Shown: positions 25,819 through 40,400 of the stretch, piece by piece
Layout: every line of letters begins with the position of its first letter
Position numbering within the stretch: position 1 is the first letter of the stretch
From: Nansenia antarctica
Taxonomy: Eukaryota; Chordata; Actinopteri; Argentiniformes; Microstomatidae
Assembly: GCA_963989245.1 (NCBI GenBank)
Contig: OZ022349.1
Coordinates: forward strand, 25,993,516-26,057,515
Reading direction: 5' to 3'
Length of the DNA: 64,000 nucleotides
Notes under the pieces: generated by a model
Seen by the model: only the letters and a program-made list of their open reading frames with translations
Told to the model about the DNA's origin: nothing
Database searches by the model: none
Made by a program: the position numbers and the translations under genes

Positions 25819-27244
25819 CAATGTGAGAGAGAGTCAGTGTGTGTGTTTGTGAGCGAGTGAACGTGTGTGTGTGTGAGACAGAGAGTCAGTGTGAGAGATA
25901 AGATTAGATTCAACTTTATTGTCATTGCAAAGTACCAGACAAGTACCAGACAACGAAATGCAGTTTAGCATCTAACCAGAAATGCAAATAGTGATAGAAA
26001 ACATGATATAAAAACATGACAGTGATAGGTACAGTAAGGCATGTATTACAGTTATGAGCTATGTACAGTTAAGGTAGCTTATGTACAGTATGTGATGTAT
26101 AGATAACGTAATAATAATAATAACTTTATTTGTATAGCGCTTTTCATGCAAACGTTGCAGCTCAAAGTGCTCCAATCATTATATAATCATAATTAAATGA
26201 TTTAGTCATTTAAAGGCAATGAAGAATAAATACTTATGGAGGAAACGCTACATAGATGATAGAATTAGCAAATGTCCAAATATGAACTACATCATGGGAA
26301 AGTCATCTGCCAAAAACAATTTCTGGATATTAAATAAATAAATCAGCAGCAAGATGCTCTCATAAAAGCCTCTTATACAGTAAATGTCTTAAACACGCAG
26401 ATAAATCAAAGAGGTATGTGCAATGTGCAATAACACATTATGTGCAACGGTAGTATTGTAAACTGCAGTAGTGCAAAGGTTAAAGTGTTCACATTAACCA
26501 GGGGTGTGTAATCAAATCACCAGTAGTGCAAAGGCTAAATTGGATGGTTCAGTGTCCTCCGGGGGGAGGGATACTGAGTCATTGTACCCCAGGGGCGGGG
26601 TGGTGCTATATTGGTGTCAATAGTTTGATGGCTGCTCATACTGTATACTGCACATGTACACATGTGTTGCGATGACAATAAAGTTGAATCTAATCTAACC
26701 CCTCCCCCTCCCCAGCGCTGTGACCTGTCCATGTTTGACCTGGTGTCTCTGGAGGGCCGTGTGACCAGGTACCAGGCAGATCTGTTCCTGCCCAGCAGGA
26801 AGGTCACCAGGCAGCTGATCCAGGAGGTCATGACCTCCCCTGACCCCCCGCCCCGGCCCAGGCCAGTGCGCATGAAGGTCAACCGGTAAGAACCACTAAC
26901 TTCATCTCATTTCTGGACACGGTATTTGCTTTTTCGCCATAAACTTAGAGTAATAGTCATCACATTGATTGTACAATTAAAATTTTGGGGCGTGGCTTAG
27001 CGATAGGTCTATTGTTGGAATGTGGTATTTTCTGCTCTAGACACGGGGTCAGCCATAGTCGGCGCCCCTGGAACAATTAGGGGTGAAGTGCCTTGCTCAA
27101 GGGCGCATGCAGCTCCCTCCTCCTGAGGCGGGGATGGAACCAGCGACCTTCCGATTGCTAGCCGGCCTCTCTCACCTCTAGGCTACCGCTAGAGGTCTAT
27201 GTTGTATATGATCAGGAGGTGACTGGTGTGTGTGTGTGTGTGTT

Positions 27245-27291
<47 letters not shown>

Positions 27292-27679
27292 GGATGTTCC
27301 AACCTTTACCTAAGAACGACGGTCGGACGGTCCTCCTGATAAACCCCCCCCGGCCCACCTGCCCCGTCAGCCCCGCGGCCGAGGCCCCGCGCCTCCCCCT
27401 CATCACAGACGTCACCCCCGCCCCCGCACCGCTGGTTCAGCAAGGTCAGTCCTCCTCCCTGCTCCTCTGAGGCTCAGGCGGTAGAGGCACGGCGCTAACA
27501 ACGCTGATGTTGTGGGTTCGATTCCCACAGTTTTTCATGAAAATCGTACACACTCACAGTGGATAAAAGCGTCAGCTAAATGGTGTATGTTGTTATTGTA
27601 TATTCTAGCCGCTACTAGAACCATGTGTAAATGTGTAAAGCGTCCTTGCGTTTGTGAAAGGCACTATATAAAGCCAAGA

Positions 27680-27713
<34 letters not shown>

Positions 27714-30633
27714 GTATTGCCTAGTTCCTGGTTACACATGAAACATGTATTTGTATAGGAGTGTTATATTTCTTTGTGGCTCGACTCAATATTTAAATGC
27801 CAGACTACATTTTGTCGGCTCAGTACTCTGTGCAAAGACAATAAAGTCCAACCTATTCTAATCTAAATTCAGAATTTCTTGTCACTCAGCCAGATTTGTA
27901 TCTATCTCTCTTTATTCTTCCCTTGTTCCCTTGCTTCCTCTCCTCTCTCTCTCCTTGTTCCCTTGCTTCCTCTCCTCTCTCTCTTTCTTGTTCCCTTGCT
28001 TCAGTGATGTGTTCAGTGGCCCCCGCGGCCCCCCTGCGCCCCCCAGGCCCCCCCAGCCTCCAGACGGCCATCAGGTCGGGCTCCCCCATGTCTGTCCTAT
28101 CGGTGCGGCCCCCCTCCGGGCCCTGCACCCCCGCACCCCCGCCCAGCAGCGTATTGTCCCAGAGGGTCCTGCTCAGCCCCGACATGCAGGCCCGTCTGCC
28201 CTGTAAGTAGCCCTCCTACCCCCCCTACCCCCCTCCCGTCCTCCCCTACCCCCCCCCTACCCTCCTACCCCCCTCCCCTCCTAGCCTTCCTACCCTCCTA
28301 CCCCTCTACCCTCCTACCCTCCTATTCTTCCTACCCTTCTGGCCTGTAAGTAACTAAAAACATGTTTGGGTTGTGATTCATTCTCTTTTCTGTTAAGTCT
28401 TCTGTCATTTAATTCTCTCTGGTCTGAATGACTTGAATACATCACAATCACACCTCAGCTCAACTCACCTGACTTGTCCTCCTCTCTCCTCCCTCCCTCC
28501 CTCCCTCATCTCTCCTCCCTCTCTTCCTCTCCTCCCTCTCCCCCTTCTCTCCTCCCTTCTCTTCTTCCTCCCTCTCTCTCCTCCCTCCCTCCCTCTCCTC
28601 CCTCCCTCCCTCCCTCATCTTTCCTCCCTCTCTCCCTCATTTCTCCCTCTCTCCCTCATCTCTCCTCTCTCCTCCCCCTTCCCTCTCTCTCCTCCTCCCT
28701 CCCTCTCTCCCTCAGCGGGGGAGGTGGTTAGCATCGCCCAGCTAGCGTCTCTGGCGGGCCGGCCCGTGTCGTCGTGCCAGGGCAGTAAGCCTGTCACCTT
28801 CCAGCTCCAGGGCAACAAGCTGACGCTGTCTGGCACCCAGCTGCACCACCACCCGCTCCCCATGGCCCAGCCCAGGCCTGTACAAGGTCAGTCCCCCCCC
28901 GCGCCGTTAACCACCTGTTAATCACCTCCCGTCCCTTTCTCAGGGTGCTTCATCAAGGCTTGTTTCTTTTCCTCACCTTCTCCTCCTCGACCCGCCATTA
29001 ATCACCTGTTAACACTAGAACAGCCCTGCCTTTTTTACCTGCTATAAGAGCCGCCTCGGGGGGTCAAATGACCATAGTCTTTACAATGGGAAGCTGCTGC
29101 TTACACACAACGACCACTAGTTGGCGCCAATTAGCCTGCCTCCTACACAGAAAAACAACAAAATAGCTTTACACTAGCTTATCCTGATGTGATTCTGAAA
29201 ATGTAAGCATACTGGGTGGTAGAACGCACATATCTAGGACAAGCCATGAAAGGAGGGTCCTGAAATTAGAATTTTGAGGGTCAAATGGCTGTTCTAGTGT
29301 TAACCACCCCCTGTCCCCTCTCAGGGTGCTTCATCAAGGCTTGTTTCTGTTCCTCTCCTCCTCTGCTGTCTTCCTCGGTGGTGAGAGAGCCATGTGGTGG
29401 CGGCAGCAGAGCCTTCTGGGCCACCTGCCCAGATGTGTCAATCACCGTTTCTGTCTTTGGTCCCGGTCCAGAAACAACCCCTCCTATTCTATCCTCTCCT
29501 CCTTTCACTTCCTGTTAGATGGGTGTAAGCAACATGGCTGCAGCTAGCTAGCTAGCTAACTACTATCACCACCGCCGTGTTGCTTATACCTCTCTAATCC
29601 TAATCTAGATCCACAAAAGTGTCAAGGGGACAAGGGGGGGTAAGAAGAAGGAGGGGTTGTCTTTGAACCAGGGCTGCTAGCTGATAGTTTATCCTGCTAG
29701 TCTTACCGGTGTGGTTATTATATCTCTGTGCTGTGCTGCAGGTAGTGTAATGCACCTAGTGATCAGCCAGCCTGCCCAGGTGGCCGTGTTCACCCCGGTC
29801 GGCACCGCCCACCCTGCCTCCTCCTCCTCCTCCTCTTCCTCTTCCGTTTCCTCCGGGATTCACACTTACACTGCTGCTGCTCAAGGTACGGCAGTGAGCC
29901 TGTCATCACGCCCCCCCGTCCCAAAACAACCCCTGGGCCCCCTCTTCTCCTACGCCCCCCCAAATCTAGACCCTTCACCCCCCCCCCCCTTCCTTCTAAT
30001 TACACTAGGCACCTTTCTGCTTGTGTGTGTCCTCTGTTTCTCTTGAGATCTAATGCAGGTGTGTTGAGTGTTGTGTGTGAGGGCTCTAGGGGGCCATTTT
30101 GAATGCAGGGTGTAATGTTGACATCACATGTGGGGTCCCTCAGGGGTCTATTCTTGGTCCCTTGCTCTTCTCCCTGTACATGATCCCATTAGGACCAAAA
30201 CCACAAAAAGACAAATTGTTGAATGCGATGGGAACCTTGCATTCAAACTGCAAACATGAAGCTAAGAATCTAGGTGTGATTATAGATTCTGACTTAAGCT
30301 TTGAGCCTCACATCAAATCTAGCACTAGAAATGCTTTTTATCATCTACGGAATATTGCAAAAGTTAGAAATGTTCTCCGGCAAGCTGATGCAGAAGTGTT
30401 AATGCATGCTTTTGTTATTACCCGTTTGGACTATTGTAACTGTCTCCTTTCTGGTCTTCCAAAGAAAGCTATTGGCCAGCTGCAAATAGTCCAAAATGCA
30501 GCAGCGAGAGTTTTAACCAAAACAACTCAGATAAGCTCATATAACTCCTATTTTAACTCCCTCTTTCCCTCTCTCTCCCTCTCTCCCTCTCTCGCTCCCT
30601 CCCTCCCTCCCTCTCCATCTCTCCCTCTCTCCC

Positions 30634-30665
<32 letters not shown>

Positions 30666-33600
30666 AGTGGCTCCCACCATGGTCGCCGGCTCTGGGATCG
30701 TCAAGATCGTGGTGCGCCAAGCGGCGGGCAAGGAGGGGGGGGGTCCCGTGCCCACCCTGGCAGTGGCCCCCTCCCCCCGCCTCGCCCCGCTGCCCTCCCC
30801 CTCCTCCGTACGCCAGCACCCCCACCACCACGCCAACCTCCCCGTGAGGCTCTCCGCCCCCAGCCCCTCCCAGCAGACCTCCCACCGCCCCCCCGGGCCT
30901 GCTGTGGCCCACTACACCGTGGCCCCCCCCCGGATACCCACCACCACCACCACCGCACCCCCCCCTCCTCGGACCCCTGTCTCAGCCTCAGCCGCCCCCA
31001 CTCCTCCTCCTCGAACCCCTACCTCAGCCCCCCCCGGCCCCCCCCAGCCGGTGCTGAGGGTCCTCCAGGGCCCAGCGCAGAGCACAGAGCAGCCAGGTGA
31101 GCGGATGGGGAGTGGTGATAGATGACGTAAGATTTTGTCTTTAACGTGTTAAAGTGTTAAACTGTTGAATGAGCCTAGAATGACCTTCCACTGCTGGAGG
31201 AGACAAGCCCTTCACACACTTCCCTGTTTTAGTTTGATTATCTTTTATTATTACTTCACTAAATGATGTCTCGTTCCCTCCATCTCTCCTCCCCTCCCTC
31301 CATCTCTCCTTCCCTCCCTCCATCTCTCCTTCTCTCCCTCCATCTCTCCTTCCCTCCATCTCTCCATCCCTCCATCTCTCCAGCTCGTGTGAACTCTTCC
31401 TCTGCTGCCTCTTCATCAGTGCGTGAGGAGGGTGTATATCCAAAGTCGGGGTCTCATGTCGGGGGGTTCATCCACCCGCGCCTCCGCGCTCAGCCTCGCC
31501 CCCCGCCCCGCTCACCCTTCTACATGGTACTTCTACTTTAGAACACTGCATAGAGATACACAAATCCCTCTTCTGACACACTTTGTACTGCATTTCGTTG
31601 TCTGAATCTAATCTAAATCTCATCTTAAAAAGTATGTAGGCTATAAAATGATGGTGTAGGCTAATTTACAAGAACTGACACGATTACAATGGTGTTTCTG
31701 ACTAGTAAATGATGTTCTTCTAACTGGATTCTGGATTTGGCATAGATTTTTTTTCTTATGATTGCATTAAATTAAATCTAGTATCGAACCGGCAACCTTC
31801 GGACCTCTAGCTGGCTGCCTTAACCCCTGCGATGATGTCAATGCAAGTTGATAGACATACCTATTTTTTTTACACTTCTATCTATCACACAATCAAACTA
31901 TCTATCTATCTATCTAGTAAAAAGTGGGAACTAATATTTCCTAAAAGACACTTGACGGAACTGTCGGGATGTAGTTTCCGCCTGTGAGACATTTTTGACG
32001 CACGTATGACCTAATCCACGTATGACCTAATCCACGTATGACCTAATCCACGTATGACCTAATCCACGTATGACCTAATCCACGTATGACCTAATCCACG
32101 TATGACCTAATCCAGCCTGTAAACCTGCTCGCTACCAGGTTTGTTCTGAAGGATTGGTAGCAAGTTATTTGAGCCACGTTGATGGAACGGAACGCAAGCG
32201 TAAAATTAGCGCCCGGATCTGATTTAAACCTGGATCGGATTTAATCGGCTTTGTAGGAACAGGCCCCATGTACGTTGGAACCAGTGGGATACTCCCAGAC
32301 AGAGCAGTATCTCAGCATCTTAGGAGCGGCAGCGGCTCAGCAGGTAGAGCCGGCGTCTAATGATCGCAAGGCAGTTCGGCGGTTCGAACCCTGGCTGGCC
32401 ACATGTCAAGGTGTCCTTGAGCAAGGCACTGAACCCCTAATTGCTCCAGGGTCACCGTCTATGGCTGACCCCTTGCCTTGCCTAGCATAAAATACCAAAT
32501 TCCAACAATTGACTGACAAGTTGATTACATGGCAATCAACTATTATAAAACTATTATTATTATTATTATTATTATTAGTCAAGCACACAGAGTTTGAATT
32601 AATTTGAAGCATCTGATCCAGCTCTCTTTGTTGGTGCTTTGAATGAATGAATGAATGAATAGTTTAATGACCACACAAGTCACGACCTAGGTCGGTGGAA
32701 TTTGTTGTCGGTACAGCTCAAGCAGCAGTGTCAAAAAACATACACACATTGTACATGACTATTACATGGACATGAACACACATAACCACAAGACAAGACA
32801 AGGACATATTTACAATATAATACATAAAATACATATTTGTTCCAGTCATCGGCCCTCTGCTTTCCCTTTAACCTCTCCTAACCTCTGACCTGACCTCTCA
32901 CCTCTCCCCCTCTCAGTCCTGGCTGGCAGACGGCCGTCAGCAGCGCCTGGAGAGCCGCCTGGCCCAGATCATCCGGGTCAACGACCTGCACTGCGACGCC
33001 AAGCCTGTGTACGGCCGTGAGGTGCTGGACTTCCTGACCTTCCTTCCTGTTTCCTGTCCCGCCCCGGCGCCGCCCGGCCTGGGGGAGTGGGGCCGCTCGG
33101 GCCACGCCTGGTGCCTGAACGCCCAATCACAGAGCAGGACTGACTACTGGGTCCAGAGCCACGCCCTGAGGGACGCCATCAGCACCTCAGAGGACCGCCT
33201 GGAGACGCTGCACGACATCACAGAGAGGTATGACATCACAGAGATGATTGCAAAACATAATTTTCCTCAAAAGTGACGTAAGCCATTGTTTTAAGAGGGT
33301 GATGATGATGATGGTTCTGGTGCGTCACGTCTGGACGTCTGCTATGTCCCGTCCAGGTTTGCGTTTGTCATCCCCCCGGTGGAGGCCCCTCCCATCTCCA
33401 TGCACAGCTGCCACCCCCCTCCCTCGGTGAGCCACCAGCAGGCTGTGTTCTCCTCGCTGCTGTCCTCCAAGGTGGCCCCTCTCACACACAGCCTCCACCG
33501 CATCCAGTGCAACATGAGGACGCACTTCCCCGACCTCAGACTCATCCAGTACGACTGTGGTGAGTCCTGCTGCTGGCCGTTTCTCTGGGTTTTTGGCTGC

Positions 33601-33989
33601 GAAAGTTCGAACGCAAAACCACCCCGACCCCCGACCTCTACCTCAGCAGACCTCTACCTCAGCAGACCTCTACCTCACGCTGGCTATATGTTTGCCGTTA
33701 GCATGGGCGCCGAAATGAAACGCACACACGTTGCTGAGGTAAAGGTCGGTGGTGTGTCCCAGGCTTAACTCTGGTTCTTCTTGTAGTTTTTCTGTGTTTT
33801 GGAGGTCTTGACATGAAAAGCTGTGGTGTTTAGAGGAACATGAATGTCCTTTTTAAAATGTCCTTTTTGGGGCTTTGTCTGCTGTATAAAATGCACTTTG
33901 ACTCACTCAGCCACTGAGTTTAAGGGCCAAGTGATTTTTAAAGGTCAGTACAGTATTTCTTTGAAATAAACACTTTTTATTGTGTTTCT

Positions 33990-34023
<34 letters not shown>

Positions 34024-36281
34024 CTCTGTGTGTGTGTGCCTGTGTCTGTGTCTGTGTCTGTGTCTGTGTAGGCAAGCTGCAGATGCTGCACACGCTGCTG
34101 CGGCGTCTGAAGACGGGCGGCCACCGCGTCCTCATCTTCACCCAGATGACGCGCATGCTGGACGTGCTGGAGCAGTTCCTCAACTACCACGGACACATCT
34201 ACCTCAGGCTGGACGGCAGCACGCGCGTGGAGATGAGACAGGTGAGCTGGTTACTCCTGTTTAACCCCTTCACTGTCATCTTATCAAAAGTTTGATCTAT
34301 TCACTTGTTATATTTGCTTTTATTTATTGTCATTTTTATTGACAATAATGCTCCTCATGCTGTGTTTTTAATTCTGTACGTAAAGCACTTTGAATTGCCC
34401 CTGTTGTATGAAATGTGCTATACAAATGAACCTGCCTTGCTTTGCCTAAATGAGTTAACACTCCCTCTCTCCCTCCCTCCCTCCCTCTCTCCCTCAGTCT
34501 CTGATGGATCGCTTCAACGCGGACCGACGCATCTTCTGCTTCATCCTGTCGACGCGCAGCGGCGGCGTGGGCGTGAACCTGACGGGGGCCGACACCGTGG
34601 TGTTCTACGACAGCGACTGGAACCCCACCATGGACGCCCAGGCCCAGGACCGCTGCCACCGCATCGGACAGACCCGGGACGTCCACATATACAGGTACTG
34701 ACCCAGCAGGACTACACACAGACAGGTACTGACCCAGGACTACACACAGACAGATACTGACCCAGGAGGACACATAGACAGGTACTGACCCAGCAGGACT
34801 ACACACAGACAGGTACTGACCCAGGACTACACACAGACAGGTACTGACCCAGCAGGACTACACACAGACAGGTACTGACCCAGCAGGACTACACACAGAC
34901 AGGTACTGACCCAGCAGGACTACACATAGACAGATACTGACCCAGCAGGACTACACACAGACAGGTACTGACCCAGCAGGACTACACATAGACAGATACT
35001 GACCCAGCAGGACTACACATAGACAGTACTGACCCAGCAGGACTACACATAGACAGTACTGACCCAGCAGGACTACACATAGACAGGTACTGACCCAGCA
35101 GGACTACACATAGACAGGTACTGACCCAGCAGGACTACACATAGACAGGTACTGACCCAGCAGGACTACACATAGACAGGTACTGACCCAGCAGGACTAC
35201 ACATAGACAGTACTGACCCAGCAGGACTACACATAGACAGGTACTGACCCAGCAGGACTACACATAGACAGTACTGACCCAGCAGGACTACACATAGACA
35301 GGTACTGACCCAGCAGGACTACACACAGACAGATACTGACCCAGCAGGACTACACATAGACAGGTACTGACCCAGCAGGACTACACATAGACAGTACTGA
35401 CCCAGCAGGACTACACATAGACAGGTACTGACCCAGCAGGACTACACATAGACAGTACTGACCCAGCAGGACTACACATAGACAGGTACTGACCCAGCAG
35501 GACAACACATAGACAGATACTGACCCAGCAGGACTACACACAGACAGTACTGACCCAGCAGGACTACACATAGACAGGTACTGACCCAGCAGGACTACAC
35601 ATAGACAGTACTGACCCAGCAGGACTACACATAGACAGTACTGACCCAGCAGGACTACACATAGACAGGTACTGACCCAGCAGGACTACACATAGACAGG
35701 TACTGACCCAGCAGGACTACACATAGACAGGTACTGACCCAGCAGGACTACACATAGACAGGTACTGACCCAGCAGGACTACACATAGACAGATACTGAC
35801 CCAGCAGGACTACACATAGACAGGTACTGACCCAGGAGGACACATAGACAGATACTGACCCAGCAGGACTACACATAGACAGATACTGACCCAGGAGGAC
35901 TACACATAGACAGGTACTGACCCAGCAGGACTACACATAGACAGGTACTGACCCAGCAGGACTACACATAGACAGGTACTGACCCAGCAGGACTACACAT
36001 AGACAGGTACTGACCCAGCAGGACTACACATAGACAGGTACTGACCCAGCAGGACTACACATAGACAGATACTGACCCAGCAGGACTACACATAGACAGA
36101 TACTGACCCAGCAGGACTACACATAGACAGATACTGACCCAGGAGGACTACACATAGACAGGTACTGACCCAGCAGGACTACACATAGACAGTACTGACC
36201 CAGGAGGACTACACATAGACAGGTACTGACCCAGCAGGACTACACATAGACAGGTACCCGGGCGCGTGTGGTTCTCACTCA

Positions 36282-36346
<65 letters not shown>

Positions 36347-37406
36347 TGGAAACTACACTGCCTTATCTCTCACACTGAGACTGGTTGACATACACATCCA
36401 CCACATATACACACACACACATCCACATATACACACACACACACACCCCATATATTTCTGATATTTCATTCTTGCCCTTTGACCCCCCCCCCCCCCCCCC
36501 CCTCTCAGGCTGATCTCTGAGCGCACGGTGGAGGAGAACATCCTGAAGAAGGCCAACCAGAAGAGGATGCTGGGAGATATGGCCATCGAGGGAGGCAACT
36601 TCACCACCGCCTTCTTCAAAGAGGTAAAGTCCTTCCTTTTTTCTTTCTTCCTTCCTTCCCTCCGTAGATGCATTTCTCTTTCAGTCTGTACCGTACTGTT
36701 GTGTCAACTCTATTTATTCTCTATTTTTATTCATGATCTATTATGTGTCTTTTTATCCCCCCATACTCTTTTAATCTTGCTGCTGTGCGAAAGTCATTTC
36801 CCCTCAGAGATAAATAAAGAACGTCAACTTTGTTAATTATCCCCTGCTCGTTATAGAGACCAGCCGCCACAGCCCTGCGTAACTACCAAAGAGAGGTCCT
36901 AGTGATTATGTGTTAAATAGCATAATTATGTTTTGTTATTCTGATTCTAAACCGTCCGTCATCTCCTCTTTCCTCTCAGCAAACCATCCGTGATCTGTTT
37001 GAGGTGACGGAGGGGGAGAAGAAGGAGGTGGTGGTGGAGCTCTCCGCCCCTCAGCCAGAGGACGAGGACACGACCAACAAAACAAGCACCACTATCCTGG
37101 AGCAGGTCAGACACACACACACACACACACACAGGAACAAAGTGTCCCGATAAAGCTTAGGGGTAGTGGGTGGTCTAGTGAATAGTGAGTTGCACTGGTG
37201 ATCGGAAGGTTGTGAGTTCAAATCCCGCCTGGAAAACACCACCACTAATGAGCCCTTGAGTAAGGCACTTAGCCCTCAGTTACTCCAGGGAGAATGTCCC
37301 TCTGTAATTCGTAATTGTACATCCCTTTGGATTAAAAGTGTCTGCTAAATGTCCAATTCAAATTCAAGGCTTAACTCTGTGCAGAAGTCTTCCCTGAATA
37401 ACCGTG

Positions 37407-37439
<33 letters not shown>

Positions 37440-40400
37440 GTCTCTCTCTCTCTCTCTCTCGGTCTCTCTCGCTCTGTCTCTCTCTCTCTGTCTGTCTCTC
37501 TCTCCCTCTCTCCCTCTCTCCCTCTCTCTCTCTCTCTCTCCGCCAGGCCCTGTGTCGAGCGGAGGACGAGGAGGACATTGTGGCGGCCTCGCAGGCCAAG
37601 GCGGAGCAGGTGGCCGAGCTGGCGGAGTTCAACGAGAACATCCCCTGGGACGACGGAGCCGAGGGGAGGGACCCCGAGGAGGAGGAGCTCTCTAAGGCGG
37701 AGCAGGAAATAGCTGCTCTGGTGGAACAGGTGACTGTTTATTTATGTTATATATGTGTCACGTTCTTACGCTTTGGTCCTCATGTCGGGATCCGATGTAA
37801 TGACCTGACTTTTCTTTCGAAAAATGTGAATACATTTCCGCGTCGTTGAAAATAAACGACACACGTCGCTAGTCAACTAACACAGCTTTTGTGAGCCTGC
37901 TAACAATGTAAAGTAGTGTTCTAGTTAACTAGGTAGCAGTGGGGATTACTATACTAGTTCCGTGTTTCAAAAGAAAAGTCTGAACATTTTGATTGGTTGC
38001 CGCCAATGCGGACCAAATGATCAGACTGTGTCACATATGTCTTACAGTCTGTGTGTTTATTCATTATGTCTCTTATATGTAAATGTAAAAAATCTCCATT
38101 GAAGATGCTTTTTAGACTAGGATCAGTCTTAAATCTGCGTCCATGAAACCGGCCCGTTGACTTTTATGATAAACCCTCTGTGTCTCTCTCTCTCTCAGCT
38201 CACTCCTATAGAGCGTTACGCCATGAACTTCTTGGAGGCTTCTCTGGAGGACGTGTGTAAAGAGGAGCTGAAGCAGGCGGAGGTAAGATCACCTCTCCTC
38301 AGTCCAGTCAGAATAGCACTGCGTTGCCTTCAGGCAGACGTCCATATACGATCGGTTTGTGTCATTTGTAAAGCTTTTGCTATAACGACGAGCCCTAGCC
38401 CGAGAGTTAATGAGTTAACACTAGAACCGCCGTGCCTTTTTTTTTACCAACTATTAGAGCCGCCCCGGTCTTTACAATGGAAAGATGCTACTTACACACA
38501 ACGACCACTAATTGGCGCGTCTTGTAAATTAGCCTGCCTCCTACACAGAAAAACTGCAAAATAGCTTAACCTGGTGTGATTTTGAAAATGTAAGGATACT
38601 GGGTGGTAGAACGTACATATCTAGGAAAAGTCATGAAAGGAGGGTCCTGAAATTTGATCGAGTGCTAAAATATATAATAAATATTTATATATATTTACTC
38701 ACAGGGTCAAATGACCCCACCCATGGCTAGTTCTAGTGCTAGACATTGATTAATGAGTTAATTTGATGTGGTCTGTTCCCACCTGTGTGTGTGTAGGAGC
38801 AGGTGGAGGCGGCGAGGAAGGGTCTGGACCAGGCCAAAGAGGAGGGTCTGAAGCTCCAGGCTTCGTCAGACGACGACGACGACCAACTGGGAGCCTCCGA
38901 GGAGCCTTCCCACGCCACGCCGGGACGCCGCACGCGCAAACACAAGGAGAAGGGCGCCCCCTCCACCAGGACCAGCGGGAGACTCCGGGGGGCCACGGCC
39001 TCGCCATTGCCGGACCCCCCCACCACCACCAGCCCCACCCAGCCCCTCCCGCCCAGAGACGTGCCTGATCGACTCCGCTCGGCTCTGAGGGGAAGAGGAG
39101 GGGGGACCAAGGACACCCCTGCGTCCGCCGCCACGGCGGCCAAAACCACCCCCGCTTCTTCACCTTCCAGAGACCCCCCCGCGGCCCTCAGATCCAGGCC
39201 AGGGGCGACTCCACCCCTCCTCCGACCCCCCCAGCCTGGCCCCGAGCCTCCCACTGCCACCACCACCACCGCCGCCAGTCCCCCGACCACCAAAGCCCAG
39301 ACTGCAGAGAGGGGGGTGGTGTCGTCGGTCACCTCTGAGTCCACGTGTCCGGTGGACCACCAGCTCTACTCCGCCCAGGCCAGGGACGACCACAGCAGCC
39401 GGGACAACCAGGAAGTGTCCCCGTCCTCCTCCTCCTCCACGGCCTCTCCCTCCGTGGTCTGCTCCTCCTCCACTGCCCCTCCCTCCCTGGTCTGCTCCGC
39501 CCTGTCCCGGTTTCCCCGCAAGCGGCAGACGGCGGACGTGGAAGTGCTCCAAGGCCTCCCGGCGGACTCCCCCTCCGCCAAGGTTCTGCGGAAGCTTCCG
39601 GGCCGCCTGGTGACGGTGGTGGAGGACAAGGAGCCGAGGAAGAGGAGGAGGAGAGGGAGCGGGACGGGAGGAGGAGGAGGAGGAGGGGGGGGGGGGGTCG
39701 TCGGAGGAGACGGACCACACGGCGGGGTCGGACGAACTCGGTAGAGACGCCGCCGCGCCCCAGAGCCCCAGCAAGACCAACCAGACCCTCAAAGAGAAGT
39801 GTTGGGGGGGGGCCCTCCCAAAGCCACCGCCCTCCGCCTCTCTCCCTCCTCCCGAGGACCAAGAATCCCCCCCCCCTCCCCCTCCCCCTCCCCCCACCGC
39901 CACCACCGCCTCTTACTCCAGCTCGCTCCACCACTCCCCAGACATGCCCGTGCTGAGGAACCTGCCGGTGAGGCGGAGGCTGGAGACGGAGTCGCGCATG
40001 GCGGCCCAGCTGGGCGAGCAGCAGAGCCTGCTGGGCCGGGGGAGAGGAGGAGGAGGATGGGGCAACCCCAGGAGGTCGCAAGACCCCTCCAAGCCCCCCC
40101 CAGGCGGCGCCACTTCAACTTCCACGGACGCCACAGATCCTTTGAACGCCGCAACTTCGCCGCCGGTGAAACGAAAGAGGGGCCGACCGCCTAAGACCCC
40201 CCCCAGGGAGGCGGAGTCTCCGGTGGTGAAGACGACGCCTCCGGTGGTGAAGAACCCCTCCCAGCCGGCCGTACCCGGTCCCAGCCTGAGCCCTGCTCTG
40301 TCCCCGAAACGGCAGAGGGGTCGCCCGCGCAAGGACTCGACGACCGTACCGGGGGAAGGCGCGCGACAGAACTCCCAGAACAGAACCGCCGCTCCCGGCC

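Noticed and set aside
30099..31100. Single 333-codon gene
   Set aside because: It is a dead LINE fragment whose frame happens to stay open through a CT-rich tract and then covers exon 23 in another frame.
34695..36256. Regular 31-bp repeats as a CRISPR array
   Set aside because: Units are contiguous with no unique spacers, and the context is a vertebrate intron.
39640..39800. A short intron to explain the frame change in exon 33
   Set aside because: No convincing GT-AG pair flanks the break and coding continues right up to the G run on both sides; a homopolymer indel is simpler.
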